Positions 44,972 through 53,543 of a DNA stretch of 64,000 nt are shown one piece after another (position 1 is the first letter of the stretch; each line of letters begins with the position of its first letter). The position numbers were made by a program, and so were the translations under genes. Under the pieces are notes generated by a model that was given only the letters and a program-made list of their open reading frames with translations, was not told the origin of the DNA and ran no database searches. The stretch is from Chitinophagaceae bacterium (GTDB lineage Bacteria > Bacteroidota > Bacteroidia > Chitinophagales > Chitinophagaceae): assembly GCA_023957155.1 (NCBI GenBank), contig JAMLHK010000012.1, forward strand, positions 62,001 to 126,000, read 5' to 3'.

Positions 44972-46646
44972 ATCCTTCACAACTTTTACAGGTCACCAGG
45001 CTGGTTACCAGCTCTTTTGAAACACTCTGGCTGCGTTGATAATACAACGATTTGATACCCAGCTTCCAGGCTTCTATGATCAGCTTATTCACTTCTTTTA
45101 TGGGTAGCGCAGAAGGAATGTTCAGGTTGAGACTTTGCCCCTGATCCACATACTTTTGCCGGATGGAAGCCTGTTGTATAATTTCAAGCTGACTGATCTC
45201 TTTAAAAGTCTTAAACACTTCCTTTTCATGGTCGCTGAGCCCCTGCAGGTGTTGTACGCTGCCGTGATGTAGCATGATGCTCCGCCAGGTATCTTCATTG
45301 TCCATTCCTTTTTCTTCGAGCAATATCCGGAGATATTTATTCTGCCGCATGAAATTTCCTTTAGACAGTCCTGCCTTGTAATAATTACTGCTATAAGGCT
45401 CTATACCCGGTGAAGTTTGTCCGAGTATCGCGGAGGATGAAGTAGTGGGTGCAATGGCTAACAGGGTGGTATTCCGTTTTCCGTAACCTTTCAACAGGGG
45501 AGGCTCCCCGTATATGTAGGCGAGATCCTGGGTGGCTTTTTCTGCACGTTCCCTGATATTGCCGAATATCTGGTGCGTCAGTTGTTTGGCCTGTAGCCCT
45601 TCAAAAGGGATCATATTCTTCTGCAGGTAAGAATGCCAGCCCAATACGCCAAGTCCTAACGCGCGATGATTCTTGGCGAACCGGTTGGCATTGGCGAGAT
45701 AATAGCTGTCTTCTGTTTTTGCAATAAACTCCTGCATTACGGCATCCAGGAAAAAGACAGCCAGTCGCACCAAATCCGAATCTTTCCATTCATCATACAA
45801 TTCCAGGTTTAAAGAGGAGAGGCAGCATACAAAAGATTCGTCTTCCTTGCTGGGCAGCATGATCTCAGAGCAAAGATTGCTGGCATTGATCACGTAATTA
45901 TAGTCCTTATAAACCTGGGGTCTGTTCCGGTTCACATTATCCGTAAAAAATATATATGGTAAACCTTTTTGTTGCCGGCATTCCAGCAACAAGGCCCAGG
46001 TGTTCCGTTTTTCTACATCTCCGTCAATCATGTCGTGCATCCAGTAGTCGGGTACACATACCCCGAAGAAAAGATTTTGAATAGGGTGCCCGATATTCTT
46101 GATTTGCAAATACTCCTGTATATCCGGGTGATCAATGTCAAGGTAAGCTGCAAATGCCCCGCGCCGTACGCCTCCCTGGGAGATCGTATCCATAGCGGTA
46201 TCGAACAGCCGCATAAAGCTTACCGCCCCGCTGCTTTTCCCGTTATCGGTTACTGCGCTGCCCCGTCCCCGTAGCTGCCCGAAATACCCGGAAGTGCCTC
46301 CTCCTAATTTGGTTTGCATGATTACCTCCCCGAGTTTATAGGTAATGCCTTCAATATTATCCGGAACATGTACATTAAAACAGGAAATAGGTAATCCTCT
46401 TTCCGTACCCATATTGGCCCACACCGGGGAGCTCAGGCTCATCCAGCCCCGTTCTATCATCTCGATAAAGGATTCCTTCAATTCGGGTTTGTACAGCCGC
46501 TGTGCCGCTGCCGAACAAACCCGTTCAATGGCTTTGTTTACCGTTTCTCCTTTAAGCAGGTATCCCCGGTTGAGATGTTGTTCGCTTTCCTCGTTTTTCC
46601 ACCAGTACCTTTCGGTTACCGGCGCTGTAGCAAATATGCTTTCCAT
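44970..46646 (-). CDS. nrdA: Ribonucleoside-diphosphate reductase alpha subunit, minimal class I (class Id-like)
   Basis: This subunit reduces ribonucleotides with radical help from NrdB. At 558 residues it is much shorter than E. coli NrdA (761) and has no N-terminal ATP-cone. The active-site residues are present: C89 in ISCFNVHVP, the N257/C259/E261 motif in NASNLCSEI, a second redox Cys in SFVCCLSS, and the C-terminal shuttle pair C553/C556 (TCKSC). From memory, this minimal architecture matches the class Id alpha subunit of Flavobacterium johnsoniae. It follows nrdB by 20 nt and is under the same cobalamin riboswitch. Confidence 0.95.
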   Translation of the reverse strand: MESIFATAPVTERYWWKNEESEQHLNRGYLLKGETVNKAIERVCSAAAQRLYKPELKESFIEMIERGWMSLSSPVWANMGTERGLPISCFNVHVPDNIEGITYKLGEVIMQTKLGGGTSGYFGQLRGRGSAVTDNGKSSGAVSFMRLFDTAMDTISQGGVRRGAFAAYLDIDHPDIQEYLQIKNIGHPIQNLFFGVCVPDYWMHDMIDGDVEKRNTWALLLECRQQKGLPYIFFTDNVNRNRPQVYKDYNYVINASNLCSEIMLPSKEDESFVCCLSSLNLELYDEWKDSDLVRLAVFFLDAVMQEFIAKTEDSYYLANANRFAKNHRALGLGVLGWHSYLQKNMIPFEGLQAKQLTHQIFGNIRERAEKATQDLAYIYGEPPLLKGYGKRNTTLLAIAPTTSSSAILGQTSPGIEPYSSNYYKAGLSKGNFMRQNKYLRILLEEKGMDNEDTWRSIMLHHGSVQHLQGLSDHEKEVFKTFKEISQLEIIQQASIRQKYVDQGQSLNLNIPSALPIKEVNKLIIEAWKLGIKSLYYQRSQSVSKELVTSLVTCKSCEG

Positions 46647-46666
46647 TGATACTTTTTTTGATTGGT

Positions 46667-47641
46667 TTAAAACAGGTCCTGGGCGGTAATGCTCTTATCG
46701 TGCTTGGTGTAATCTACCGGTCGTTTCGCAAAAAAATCATCCAGGCTGTTGGCAAATACTTCTTCTTCAAACCACTTCAGGGGTTTGTATTGTTCTGTTG
46801 TAATATGATATACTGCGGGAACGCCTATTTTTTCAAGGCTTTCATCAACCCGGAACTGTATAAAATGAAGCAGGTCATCCCGGCGAATGATATCTAATTC
46901 TCCTGCCTCGAAAATCCAGTCAATAATACGTTCCTCCACCTGCACCGACTCCCTCACCATATTTCCAATATGCTTTATGGTTTCTTCATTCAGTACTTCG
47001 GGGTATTCTTCCCTGATTTTATTGATGAGATAAATTCCTGCATTCGCATGTACCTGTTCATCTATGGAAGTCCAGGCAATAATATTGCTGATATTTTTCA
47101 TCCAGCCTTTGAACCGGGTGAATGAAAGGATGATGGCAAACTGGCTGAAAAGAGAAACGTTTTCAATTAAAATGGTAAACAGTACCAATGCCATGCTGTA
47201 TTCGCGCTTGTCCTCAGACCTGGTGGTACTTAATGCACGGGACAGGTATTCGATACGCTCTTTAATTACAGGCACTTCTATCAGCTTTTCAAATTCATTA
47301 TTATACCCCAGCACTTCCACTAACCTGGAATACGCTTCGGAATGTCTGAACTCACATTCGGCAAAAGTGCTGCCCAACCCGTTCAGCTCCGGCTTGGGAA
47401 AGTGATGGTAAAGATTTCCCCAGAAAGATTTTACGGCAACTTCGATTTGCGCAATGGCAAGCAGGCTGCGCTTTACGGCATTACGTTCTTCCGGTCGGAG
47501 ATGGGAATGAAAATCCTGGGTATCGGCCGTAAAGTCTACTTCGGAATGTACCCAGAACGTACGGTTAATAGCTTCGGTAAACTGGAGTATTTCAGGATAC
47601 TCAAAAGGTTTGTAATTGATCCTCTTTTCAAAAAGTCCCAT
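46667..47641 (-). CDS. nrdB: Ribonucleotide reductase beta subunit, class Id-like (dimanganese)
   Basis: The radical-generating subunit has 324 residues. The metal ligands are E67 (in AIAQIEVAV, where class Ia has Asp), E97 and H100 (EFRHSEAY), the Glu in LIENVSLFS and the Glu/His pair in SIDEQVHANAG. Tyr104 follows H100 by four. E67 and Y104 coincide with the numbering I recall for F. johnsoniae class Id beta, which uses an oxidised Mn2 cluster and leaves the Tyr unmodified. First gene of nrdBA, downstream of a cobalamin riboswitch. Confidence 0.95.
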   Translation of the reverse strand: MGLFEKRINYKPFEYPEILQFTEAINRTFWVHSEVDFTADTQDFHSHLRPEERNAVKRSLLAIAQIEVAVKSFWGNLYHHFPKPELNGLGSTFAECEFRHSEAYSRLVEVLGYNNEFEKLIEVPVIKERIEYLSRALSTTRSEDKREYSMALVLFTILIENVSLFSQFAIILSFTRFKGWMKNISNIIAWTSIDEQVHANAGIYLINKIREEYPEVLNEETIKHIGNMVRESVQVEERIIDWIFEAGELDIIRRDDLLHFIQFRVDESLEKIGVPAVYHITTEQYKPLKWFEEEVFANSLDDFFAKRPVDYTKHDKSITAQDLF

Positions 47642-47751
47642 GACAAAAGATTTAAAAAATAATACCGGCCAGGCATGGCAAACAGGTGGTGCCTGATCAG
47701 TGGTTGTTCACGCCGCAATTGCTTTTCCGCCGAAAGCGATTACCGAAATTA

Positions 47752-47939
47752 TTCCGGCAGGTCTTCTGACTCTCCCGATTTTCTGACACCTTCCCGTCAC
47801 GCTACGAGCGTAACAGTGGCTGTAGTTCCAGAAAATGCAATGCATAATACGCATCGGGATTACAGCTACGGGGATAGCTCCCGGTTTACACGGGATTCCC
47901 TTTTAATGAAAATTCGCCGATGGCGAACTTCAACCGGAA
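47752..47939 (-). promoter_or_regulatory. Cobalamin (B12) riboswitch upstream of nrdBA
   Basis: On the minus strand the conserved 3' B12 box reads GTCAGAAGACCTGCC (complement of 47756-47770). Further 5' are AAAAGGGAATCCCGTG, ACCGGGAGCT, CCCGTAGCTGTAATCCCG and GCCACTGTT, in the order expected for the class. P1 closes as TTCCGG (47934-47939) with CCGGAA (47752-47757). It ends 110 nt before the nrdB ATG. A hairpin GCTTT/AAAGC at 47721-47737 may belong to the expression platform. Cobalamin riboswitches normally repress in the presence of B12. Confidence 0.92.
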
Positions 47940-48161
47940 CAGGATGTAAAATAAAAGACTAAAATGTATTACAGGCGGAATTGTTATACACCGGATGTTG
48001 AAAACCTGCCAAACCGGCTCCCCGTTTCGTTTTTAACTATATGCTTATTTCCGGCGGGCATAAAGCAGATGCTGAAGTATTTTTAACTGCAGCGGCCGGC
48101 AAAGTATAGAAAATATATTCCCCGGCAGGTGGCTTTTTTCCGGGTTTTATGAGTATATAGT

Positions 48162-48195
48162 TTGACTTTTGACCTCCCCAAAAGGTATAATTTTG
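48162..48195 (+). promoter_or_regulatory. Candidate promoter of the phosphatase cluster
   Basis: TTG (48162-48164), 23 nt and TAATTTTG (48188-48195) fit the consensus; a second box TAACTTTG lies at 48260-48267, 27 nt before the ATG at 48295. No PhoB-type box is evident. The rest of 47940-48161 shows nothing recognisable. Confidence 0.45.
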
Positions 48196-48294
48196 ATTAA
48201 TGGGAGGGGGATTAAAATATTCATCCTGCGGACAATGTGGTATAGCTTATTGAATAAGCTAACTTTGAACCCGCTTCTCCATAAAAAAATAAAT

Positions 48295-49392
48295 ATGAAA
48301 ACAAAGACCATTTCCTGTTTTACACTGGCTTTATTTCTATGGTTTTCGGGCACTGCGCAAAATAAAATTGAGAATATTATTGTTGTTACAACCGATGGCT
48401 TACGCTGGCAGGAGTTTTTTAACGGAATGGATACAGCACTGGCTAATAATCCTGAATTTAACCAGAAGCAGAAAGATTATATTTACACTACTTACTGGGA
48501 TGCTGATGCCGGGGAAAGACGTAAAAAGCTGTTACCGTTTATCTGGAGTACATTTGCTGCCAACGGGCAATTATACGGTAACCGGGCTTATCATAATTAT
48601 GTCAATACCGTTAATCCGTACTGGTTTTCTTACCCGGGGTATAATGAAATGTTTACCGGTTTTGCCGATACCGCCATCAATAAAAACAGCTATCCCGATA
48701 ACCCGAACCTGAATGTGTTTGAGTTCCTGCATAACCAGCCCGGCTTTAAAAATAAAGTAGCGGCTTTCGGATCCTGGGAAGCCTACAGGCGTATTTTACG
48801 AAAGAAAACCGCCGGCTACCCGGTTATTTCCGCTTTTGATACGATTGACTGGAAAGATGCCACGTATACCGAAAAGATGATCAATAAAATGAAGCTGGAT
48901 TCGTATAAAGCCGAACAGGAAGAAGGCGCTATGGATGTGTTTACGCATTACCAGGCCATGGAATACCTCAAGATCAGGCAACCTAAAGTATTATATATCG
49001 CATATCTCGAAACAGATGAATGGGCGCATAGCAGGATGTACAGGAGTTATCTTGATGCGGCTCATCATGTAGATGCCTGGCTTCAGCAGCTCTGGAATTA
49101 TGTGCAGAGTCATCCTGCGTACAGGAATAAAACGGCATTATTGATTACAACGGATCATGGCAGGGGAGATGTTAATAAGGTGCAATGGACAAGCCATGGC
49201 AGTAAAGTAACAGGGGCTGACCAGATATGGATTGGGGTAATGGGTCCGGGTATACCGGCCAAAGGAGAAGTGCGGACCTCAATGCAACTGTATCAAAGGC
49301 AGGTAGCTCAGACTATTGCTTCTTTGTTAGGAAAAACATTTTCGGCTGCCCACCCGGTGGCCCCGGCAATTCAACAAATTAAAGAGAAATAA
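48295..49392 (+). CDS. Exported alkaline-phosphatase-superfamily protein
   Basis: The protein has 365 residues from the ATG at 48295, which starts a clean signal peptide (MKTKTISCFTLALFLWFSG, cleavage after TAQ). The frame is open to 48169 but the extra residues do not look coding. Motifs are IIVVTTDGLRWQEFF (first metal Asp), SYPGYNEMFTGFAD (nucleophile region), YLETDEWAH (Asp/His) and ITTDHGRGD (Asp-His) with TSHGSK. This pattern fits the phosphodiesterase/sulfatase-like AP fold. It is paralogous to the protein at 51052-52176, and opens a run of phosphorus-scavenging genes. Confidence 0.88.
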   Translation: MKTKTISCFTLALFLWFSGTAQNKIENIIVVTTDGLRWQEFFNGMDTALANNPEFNQKQKDYIYTTYWDADAGERRKKLLPFIWSTFAANGQLYGNRAYHNYVNTVNPYWFSYPGYNEMFTGFADTAINKNSYPDNPNLNVFEFLHNQPGFKNKVAAFGSWEAYRRILRKKTAGYPVISAFDTIDWKDATYTEKMINKMKLDSYKAEQEEGAMDVFTHYQAMEYLKIRQPKVLYIAYLETDEWAHSRMYRSYLDAAHHVDAWLQQLWNYVQSHPAYRNKTALLITTDHGRGDVNKVQWTSHGSKVTGADQIWIGVMGPGIPAKGEVRTSMQLYQRQVAQTIASLLGKTFSAAHPVAPAIQQIKEK

Positions 49393-49402
49393 ATAACCAC
49401 CC

Positions 49403-51052
49403 ATGCGAAGAATCCTGTTTGTATTCCCTCTTTTCCTCTCCGTTTTCCTTTGCTTTGGCCAGCAGAAAGCACCCTTGCCTGAAACGCAGTATAACCTGGC
49501 GGTAATTGCGCACCGGGGAGACCATACTCATGTGCCCGAAAATACACTTGCAGCCGTAAGAGCCGCTATTAAAAGCGGTGCAGATTATGTAGAAGTTGAT
49601 CTGCGTACTTCTAAAGACGGTTACCTTGTTAACCATCATGATGGTACGGTGGATCGTATGACCAATGGTACGGGTAACATCAAAGACCTGACCCTGCAGG
49701 AAATAAAACGGCTGAAAGTTGCCGACAAAGAAAAACCGACAAAAAAAACATACCGTATCCCCACCTTCGGTGAGATATTGAAGGTATGTAAAGGAAAAAT
49801 AAATATTTATCTTGATTTTAAAGATGCGGGCGTAGCCGAAACCTATAAGCAGATCCGGGAGGCGGGGATGGAAAGGCAGGTTGTGGTATATGTGAATAGT
49901 ATATCGCAGTATAAGGAATGGAGAAAGACCGCACCGGCAATGCCTTTGATCCTCAGCGTCCCCAAAGAGGTAAAAACAAAAGATCAGCTTACCTTCCTGC
50001 TTGGGCAGGGAAGCATTGAAGTGCTCGATAATGTGTATGATAAGGAAATGATATCGGCTGCCAACGATGAAGGAGTAGCTGTTTGGCTGGATGTACAGAG
50101 CAAAGAGGAGAACCCTGAAATATGGAATGCTGCTTTGCAAAAAGGTATACAGGGTATTCAAACCGACAATCCCGGGGCGTTGATCGCTTATTTGAAGAAG
50201 GATGGGTTGCGGAATGGTATGGGGAAGAATCTTGCTAAGGAAGATCCTTATTCGAAATACAAAAAGAAAGCCTACAGGGAGTTTAAAAATGTAAAATATG
50301 GAAAGGCGCCCGGAGATGAAAATATGCTTGACGTATATTTCCCGAAAGATATGCCGGCTAATGCCAGGGTAATTGTATACATACATGGTGGCGGCTGGAC
50401 CCGTGGCGACAAAGGTGAGTTTCCGAAGCAACTGGTTGAGGAACTGGTTGGGAAAAGAGGCTACCTCGTTGCTTCCATAAACTATCGTTTGGTAAAAGAC
50501 GGGAATGACCGTTTCCCTGCACAGATTGAAGATGTTAAAAAAGCGCTGGAGTTTATTTCGGGGAATGCCAAAAAATATGGCTATAACGGTAACGAATATG
50601 CGTTAATGGGAGGTAGTGCGGGGGCTCACCTGGCTATGCTGTATGCCTATGGCTATGATGAGAAGAAGCAGGTGAAAACAGTAGTTGACCTGTGGGGACC
50701 TACCGACCTTACCGACAAATCTGTACGTCCGGATGGAAGCGATGCGGATAAGACCGTGATTAATTTCCTCGGTGAAAAAGATGAAAACGCACCGATAGCT
50801 AAAGAAGCCAGTCCTGCTTACCACCTTACTAAGGAAACCGGGGTACCAACAATTTTATTTCACGGAGGTGAGGATCCGCTTGTAAAAGTGAGCCAGGCAG
50901 AAAACCTGTATAAAAAACTACAGGGACTGGGAATACCGGCACAGCTGGAAATTTACCCCGGGGAAAAGCATGGTGTCGGACCGGCTTCGGCTATTGATGT
51001 ATTTAATAAAACCTTTTCATGGCTTGAAAAATATTATCCTTCCACTAAATAA
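49403..51052 (+). CDS. Fusion of glycerophosphodiester phosphodiesterase and alpha/beta-hydrolase esterase
   Basis: The protein has 549 residues with a signal peptide (about 1-21, ending CFGQQ). The N-terminal half (about 28-275) is a GDPD TIM barrel: IAHRGDHTHVPENTLAAVR, YVEVDLRTSKDG, NHHDGTVDRMTNGTG and GIQTDNPGAL. The C-terminal half (about 300-549) is an acetyl-esterase-like alpha/beta hydrolase: VYIHGGGWTRGDKGE (oxyanion HGGG), MGGSAGAHLAMLY (nucleophile Ser), FHGGEDPLV (Asp) and GEKHGVG (His). A combined enzyme could deacylate and then cleave glycerophosphodiesters from phospholipids. It starts 10 nt after the previous gene and overlaps the next by one base. Confidence 0.92.
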   Translation: MRRILFVFPLFLSVFLCFGQQKAPLPETQYNLAVIAHRGDHTHVPENTLAAVRAAIKSGADYVEVDLRTSKDGYLVNHHDGTVDRMTNGTGNIKDLTLQEIKRLKVADKEKPTKKTYRIPTFGEILKVCKGKINIYLDFKDAGVAETYKQIREAGMERQVVVYVNSISQYKEWRKTAPAMPLILSVPKEVKTKDQLTFLLGQGSIEVLDNVYDKEMISAANDEGVAVWLDVQSKEENPEIWNAALQKGIQGIQTDNPGALIAYLKKDGLRNGMGKNLAKEDPYSKYKKKAYREFKNVKYGKAPGDENMLDVYFPKDMPANARVIVYIHGGGWTRGDKGEFPKQLVEELVGKRGYLVASINYRLVKDGNDRFPAQIEDVKKALEFISGNAKKYGYNGNEYALMGGSAGAHLAMLYAYGYDEKKQVKTVVDLWGPTDLTDKSVRPDGSDADKTVINFLGEKDENAPIAKEASPAYHLTKETGVPTILFHGGEDPLVKVSQAENLYKKLQGLGIPAQLEIYPGEKHGVGPASAIDVFNKTFSWLEKYYPSTK

Positions 51053-52176
51053 TGACAGAGGTGATGTATAAAATAATACTGCTTGCCGGGTGGCTTGCGC
51101 TGTATGGATGTTCTGCCGGGAATACTACCGGGGAAGAAGGTAAGATCGAAAACATAATCGTGATTACGTCTGACGGCTTGCGTTGGCAGGAGTTATTTAA
51201 AGGCATGGATAGTCTTATAGCCGCCAACGGCAGTTTTAACCAGGGACATCGTGACAGTACGGAGATGTTCAAAAATTATTGGGACGATAATGAGCTGGAA
51301 AGAAGAAAGAAGCTGCTTCCGTTTTTCTGGGATACTATTGCGCAAAAGGGGCAGCTCTATGGAAATCGAACTTATGATAATAAAGTGGATGTTGCTAATC
51401 CGTATTGGTTTTCTTACCCGGGATATAGTGAAATCTTTACGGGCTATCCGGATACAGCGATTAATACAAACGGATATAAAGCTAATCCTCATATTACGGT
51501 ACTGGAATACATTAATCAGCAGGAGGGATTTAAAGGGAAGGTAGCTGCTTTTGGTGCCTGGGGAGCTTTTGATCGTATTCTGAATAAGGAGCGTTGCGGA
51601 TTTCCGGTTGTGTCTGCTTTTAGCCCAACAGGCGGAGATCATCCGACACCTAAGGAAGAACTCATCAATGCTATGCTAAAAAATTCCTATAAACCTTTTG
51701 GTCAGGGAGAATGCCTTGATGTGTTTACACATTATGCCGCTATGGAACATCTGAAAGAGAAGAAACCCCGTTTGCTTTTTATTGGGTACGGTGAAACAGA
51801 TGAATGGGCGCATGCCGGAAGATACAGAGATTACCTTGATGCCGCAAAACAGGTGGATACCTGGATAAAGGAAATATGGGAGTTTATTCAAACCACTCCG
51901 CAGTACCGCAACAAAACAGCTCTTTTCATTACGGTGGATCATGGACGGGGTGATATCAACAAGGATCAGTGGACAGGTCATGGCAGTAAAAGTGTGCAGG
52001 ATTCTCATGAAATGTGGATGGCGGTGCTGGGCCCGGGGATACCTGCCAAAGGGGAAGTAAAAACACCCGGACAATTGTACCAGAAGCAGTCGGCCCAAAC
52101 CATTGCTTCTTTGCTTGGATTACATTACGAGGCGGAGCATCCCATAGCGGAGGAAATAAAAGAGATTAAGAACTAA
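51052..52176 (+). CDS. Second alkaline-phosphatase-superfamily protein, lipoprotein
   Basis: The protein has 374 residues with a lipoprotein signal (WLALYGCSAGN, Cys at about 20). The ATG overlaps the upstream stop (TAATG); the ATG at 51064 gives a shorter signal of equal quality. Catalytic regions match the 48295 protein: IIVITSDGLRWQELF, SYPGYSEIFTGYPD, YGETDEWAHAGRYRDYLDAA, ITVDHGRGDIN and GPGIPAKGEVKT. The two proteins are close paralogs over their whole length, one predicted soluble, the other membrane-anchored. Confidence 0.88.
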   Translation: MTEVMYKIILLAGWLALYGCSAGNTTGEEGKIENIIVITSDGLRWQELFKGMDSLIAANGSFNQGHRDSTEMFKNYWDDNELERRKKLLPFFWDTIAQKGQLYGNRTYDNKVDVANPYWFSYPGYSEIFTGYPDTAINTNGYKANPHITVLEYINQQEGFKGKVAAFGAWGAFDRILNKERCGFPVVSAFSPTGGDHPTPKEELINAMLKNSYKPFGQGECLDVFTHYAAMEHLKEKKPRLLFIGYGETDEWAHAGRYRDYLDAAKQVDTWIKEIWEFIQTTPQYRNKTALFITVDHGRGDINKDQWTGHGSKSVQDSHEMWMAVLGPGIPAKGEVKTPGQLYQKQSAQTIASLLGLHYEAEHPIAEEIKEIKN

Positions 52177-52198
52177 TTTTTAAGCGGCTTCATATCTT

Positions 52199-53485
52199 AT
52201 GATTTATTCACGTAAAAGTAAGGCCAGGGTTTGCGGGTATGCCGGCATGATAGGAATATGTCTTTTTTTTAGCATCATTGTTCATGCGCAGCCTGTAGCT
52301 GAAAATCCTTTTCCCCCGATGCCGGTACCGGACAGGATTGTGCTGAATGTTACGCAGGACCCTTCCTCTTCCATTGCCGTTAACTGGCGTACATGCGATA
52401 CCGTTAGAACCGGTTATATAGAGATCGCACCGTTAACGGCCGATCCGCGCCTTGCGGATAAGGCGTTGCGTATCCCGGCAAAAAGCGAAGCCTTCCGGTT
52501 CGAAAATATTTCGGCTACCTATCATTCGGCAACCGTGCAGGGATTAACACCCGGTACATCCTATATGTACAGGGTGGGGAAGGAGCGGTATTGGAGTGAA
52601 TGGTTTCATATTAAAACCGCCGGTAAGCCCGGTGATAAGCTCTCCTTTATATACCTGGGTGATGCACAGGTGGGATTAAAAACACTATGGCCCAGGGTAA
52701 TCCGGTCTGCTTACGCTAAAATGCCCGAAGCCAGTTTGATTTTATATGCCGGTGATATTGTGAACCGGGGTAATAATGACAGTGAATGGGGGGAATTATT
52801 TTATGGGGGAAGCTTTATTCACAGTACGATACCGGGGATGCATTCTCCGGGTAATCATGAATATGCCCGTACGGGAGACACCCTTTCCGCTTTCTGGCGT
52901 CCGCAATTTTCATTGCCTGAAAACGGCCCGGAAGGATTAAAAGAATCCTGCTATTATACCGATGTACAGGGTATGCGGTTTATTTCCATTAATTCATATC
53001 GTGTGGAAGAATCTGATGAGGATTTACAAAAGCAGCAAATCTGGGTGGATTCTTTGCTTCGAAATAATCCCAACCAATGGACGGCTGTTTTGTTTCATCA
53101 TCCGTTCTATTCCATCCGCCCGACACGGGATAATATCAGGATGAGAAATACCTTTAAGCCTTTGTTTGATAAATATAAAGTGGATATCGTATTGCAGGGA
53201 CACGATCATGCCTATGCACGGGGAATGCAGAAAATTGAAGGGGCTACACATAAGGAAAAGTCAGGAACCGTATATATCTTATCGGTAAGCGGGCCAAAAA
53301 TGTCTTCCGTATTTGAAGGCACCTGGATGGATGTGTCGGCAACATTTACGCAGCTGTATCAGCTGATAACGGTTGAAGGAAATACGCTGAGCTATAAAGC
53401 ATACACCGCTTCTGGAGATCTGTATGATGCTTTTGATTTAGTAAAAAGAAAAGGTAAGTCCAATAAGCTGGTGGAAAAAAAATAA
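52199..53485 (+). CDS. Exported purple-acid-phosphatase-like metallophosphoesterase, paralog 1
   Basis: The protein has 428 residues with a signal peptide (about 1-31). The N-terminal fibronectin-III-like domain (about 40-130, PDRIVLNVTQDPSSSIAVNW) is followed by the metallophosphoesterase domain with YLGDAQVG, YAGDIVNRGN, SPGNHEYA, VLFHHPFYS and LQGHDHAYARGMQ. These supply the Asp, Asn and His ligands of a dinuclear metal site. The enzyme probably removes phosphate from phosphomonoesters outside the cytoplasm. The tandem downstream gene is a close paralog. Confidence 0.92.
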   Translation: MIYSRKSKARVCGYAGMIGICLFFSIIVHAQPVAENPFPPMPVPDRIVLNVTQDPSSSIAVNWRTCDTVRTGYIEIAPLTADPRLADKALRIPAKSEAFRFENISATYHSATVQGLTPGTSYMYRVGKERYWSEWFHIKTAGKPGDKLSFIYLGDAQVGLKTLWPRVIRSAYAKMPEASLILYAGDIVNRGNNDSEWGELFYGGSFIHSTIPGMHSPGNHEYARTGDTLSAFWRPQFSLPENGPEGLKESCYYTDVQGMRFISINSYRVEESDEDLQKQQIWVDSLLRNNPNQWTAVLFHHPFYSIRPTRDNIRMRNTFKPLFDKYKVDIVLQGHDHAYARGMQKIEGATHKEKSGTVYILSVSGPKMSSVFEGTWMDVSATFTQLYQLITVEGNTLSYKAYTASGDLYDAFDLVKRKGKSNKLVEKK

Positions 53486-53543
53486 CCTGTCAGAAACAAC
53501 ACGTGTACATGTTTAATTATATCTCTTATCAGACCTGATTACC

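Noticed and set aside
48169-48294. Upstream extension of the first AP-like gene
   Set aside because: The 42 extra residues would bury the signal peptide; ATG 48295 gives a normal one.
49379-50431. Minus-strand ORF of 350 codons opposite the GDPD-esterase gene
   Set aside because: Antisense to a well-supported enzyme with both catalytic domains; composition is that of a shadow frame.
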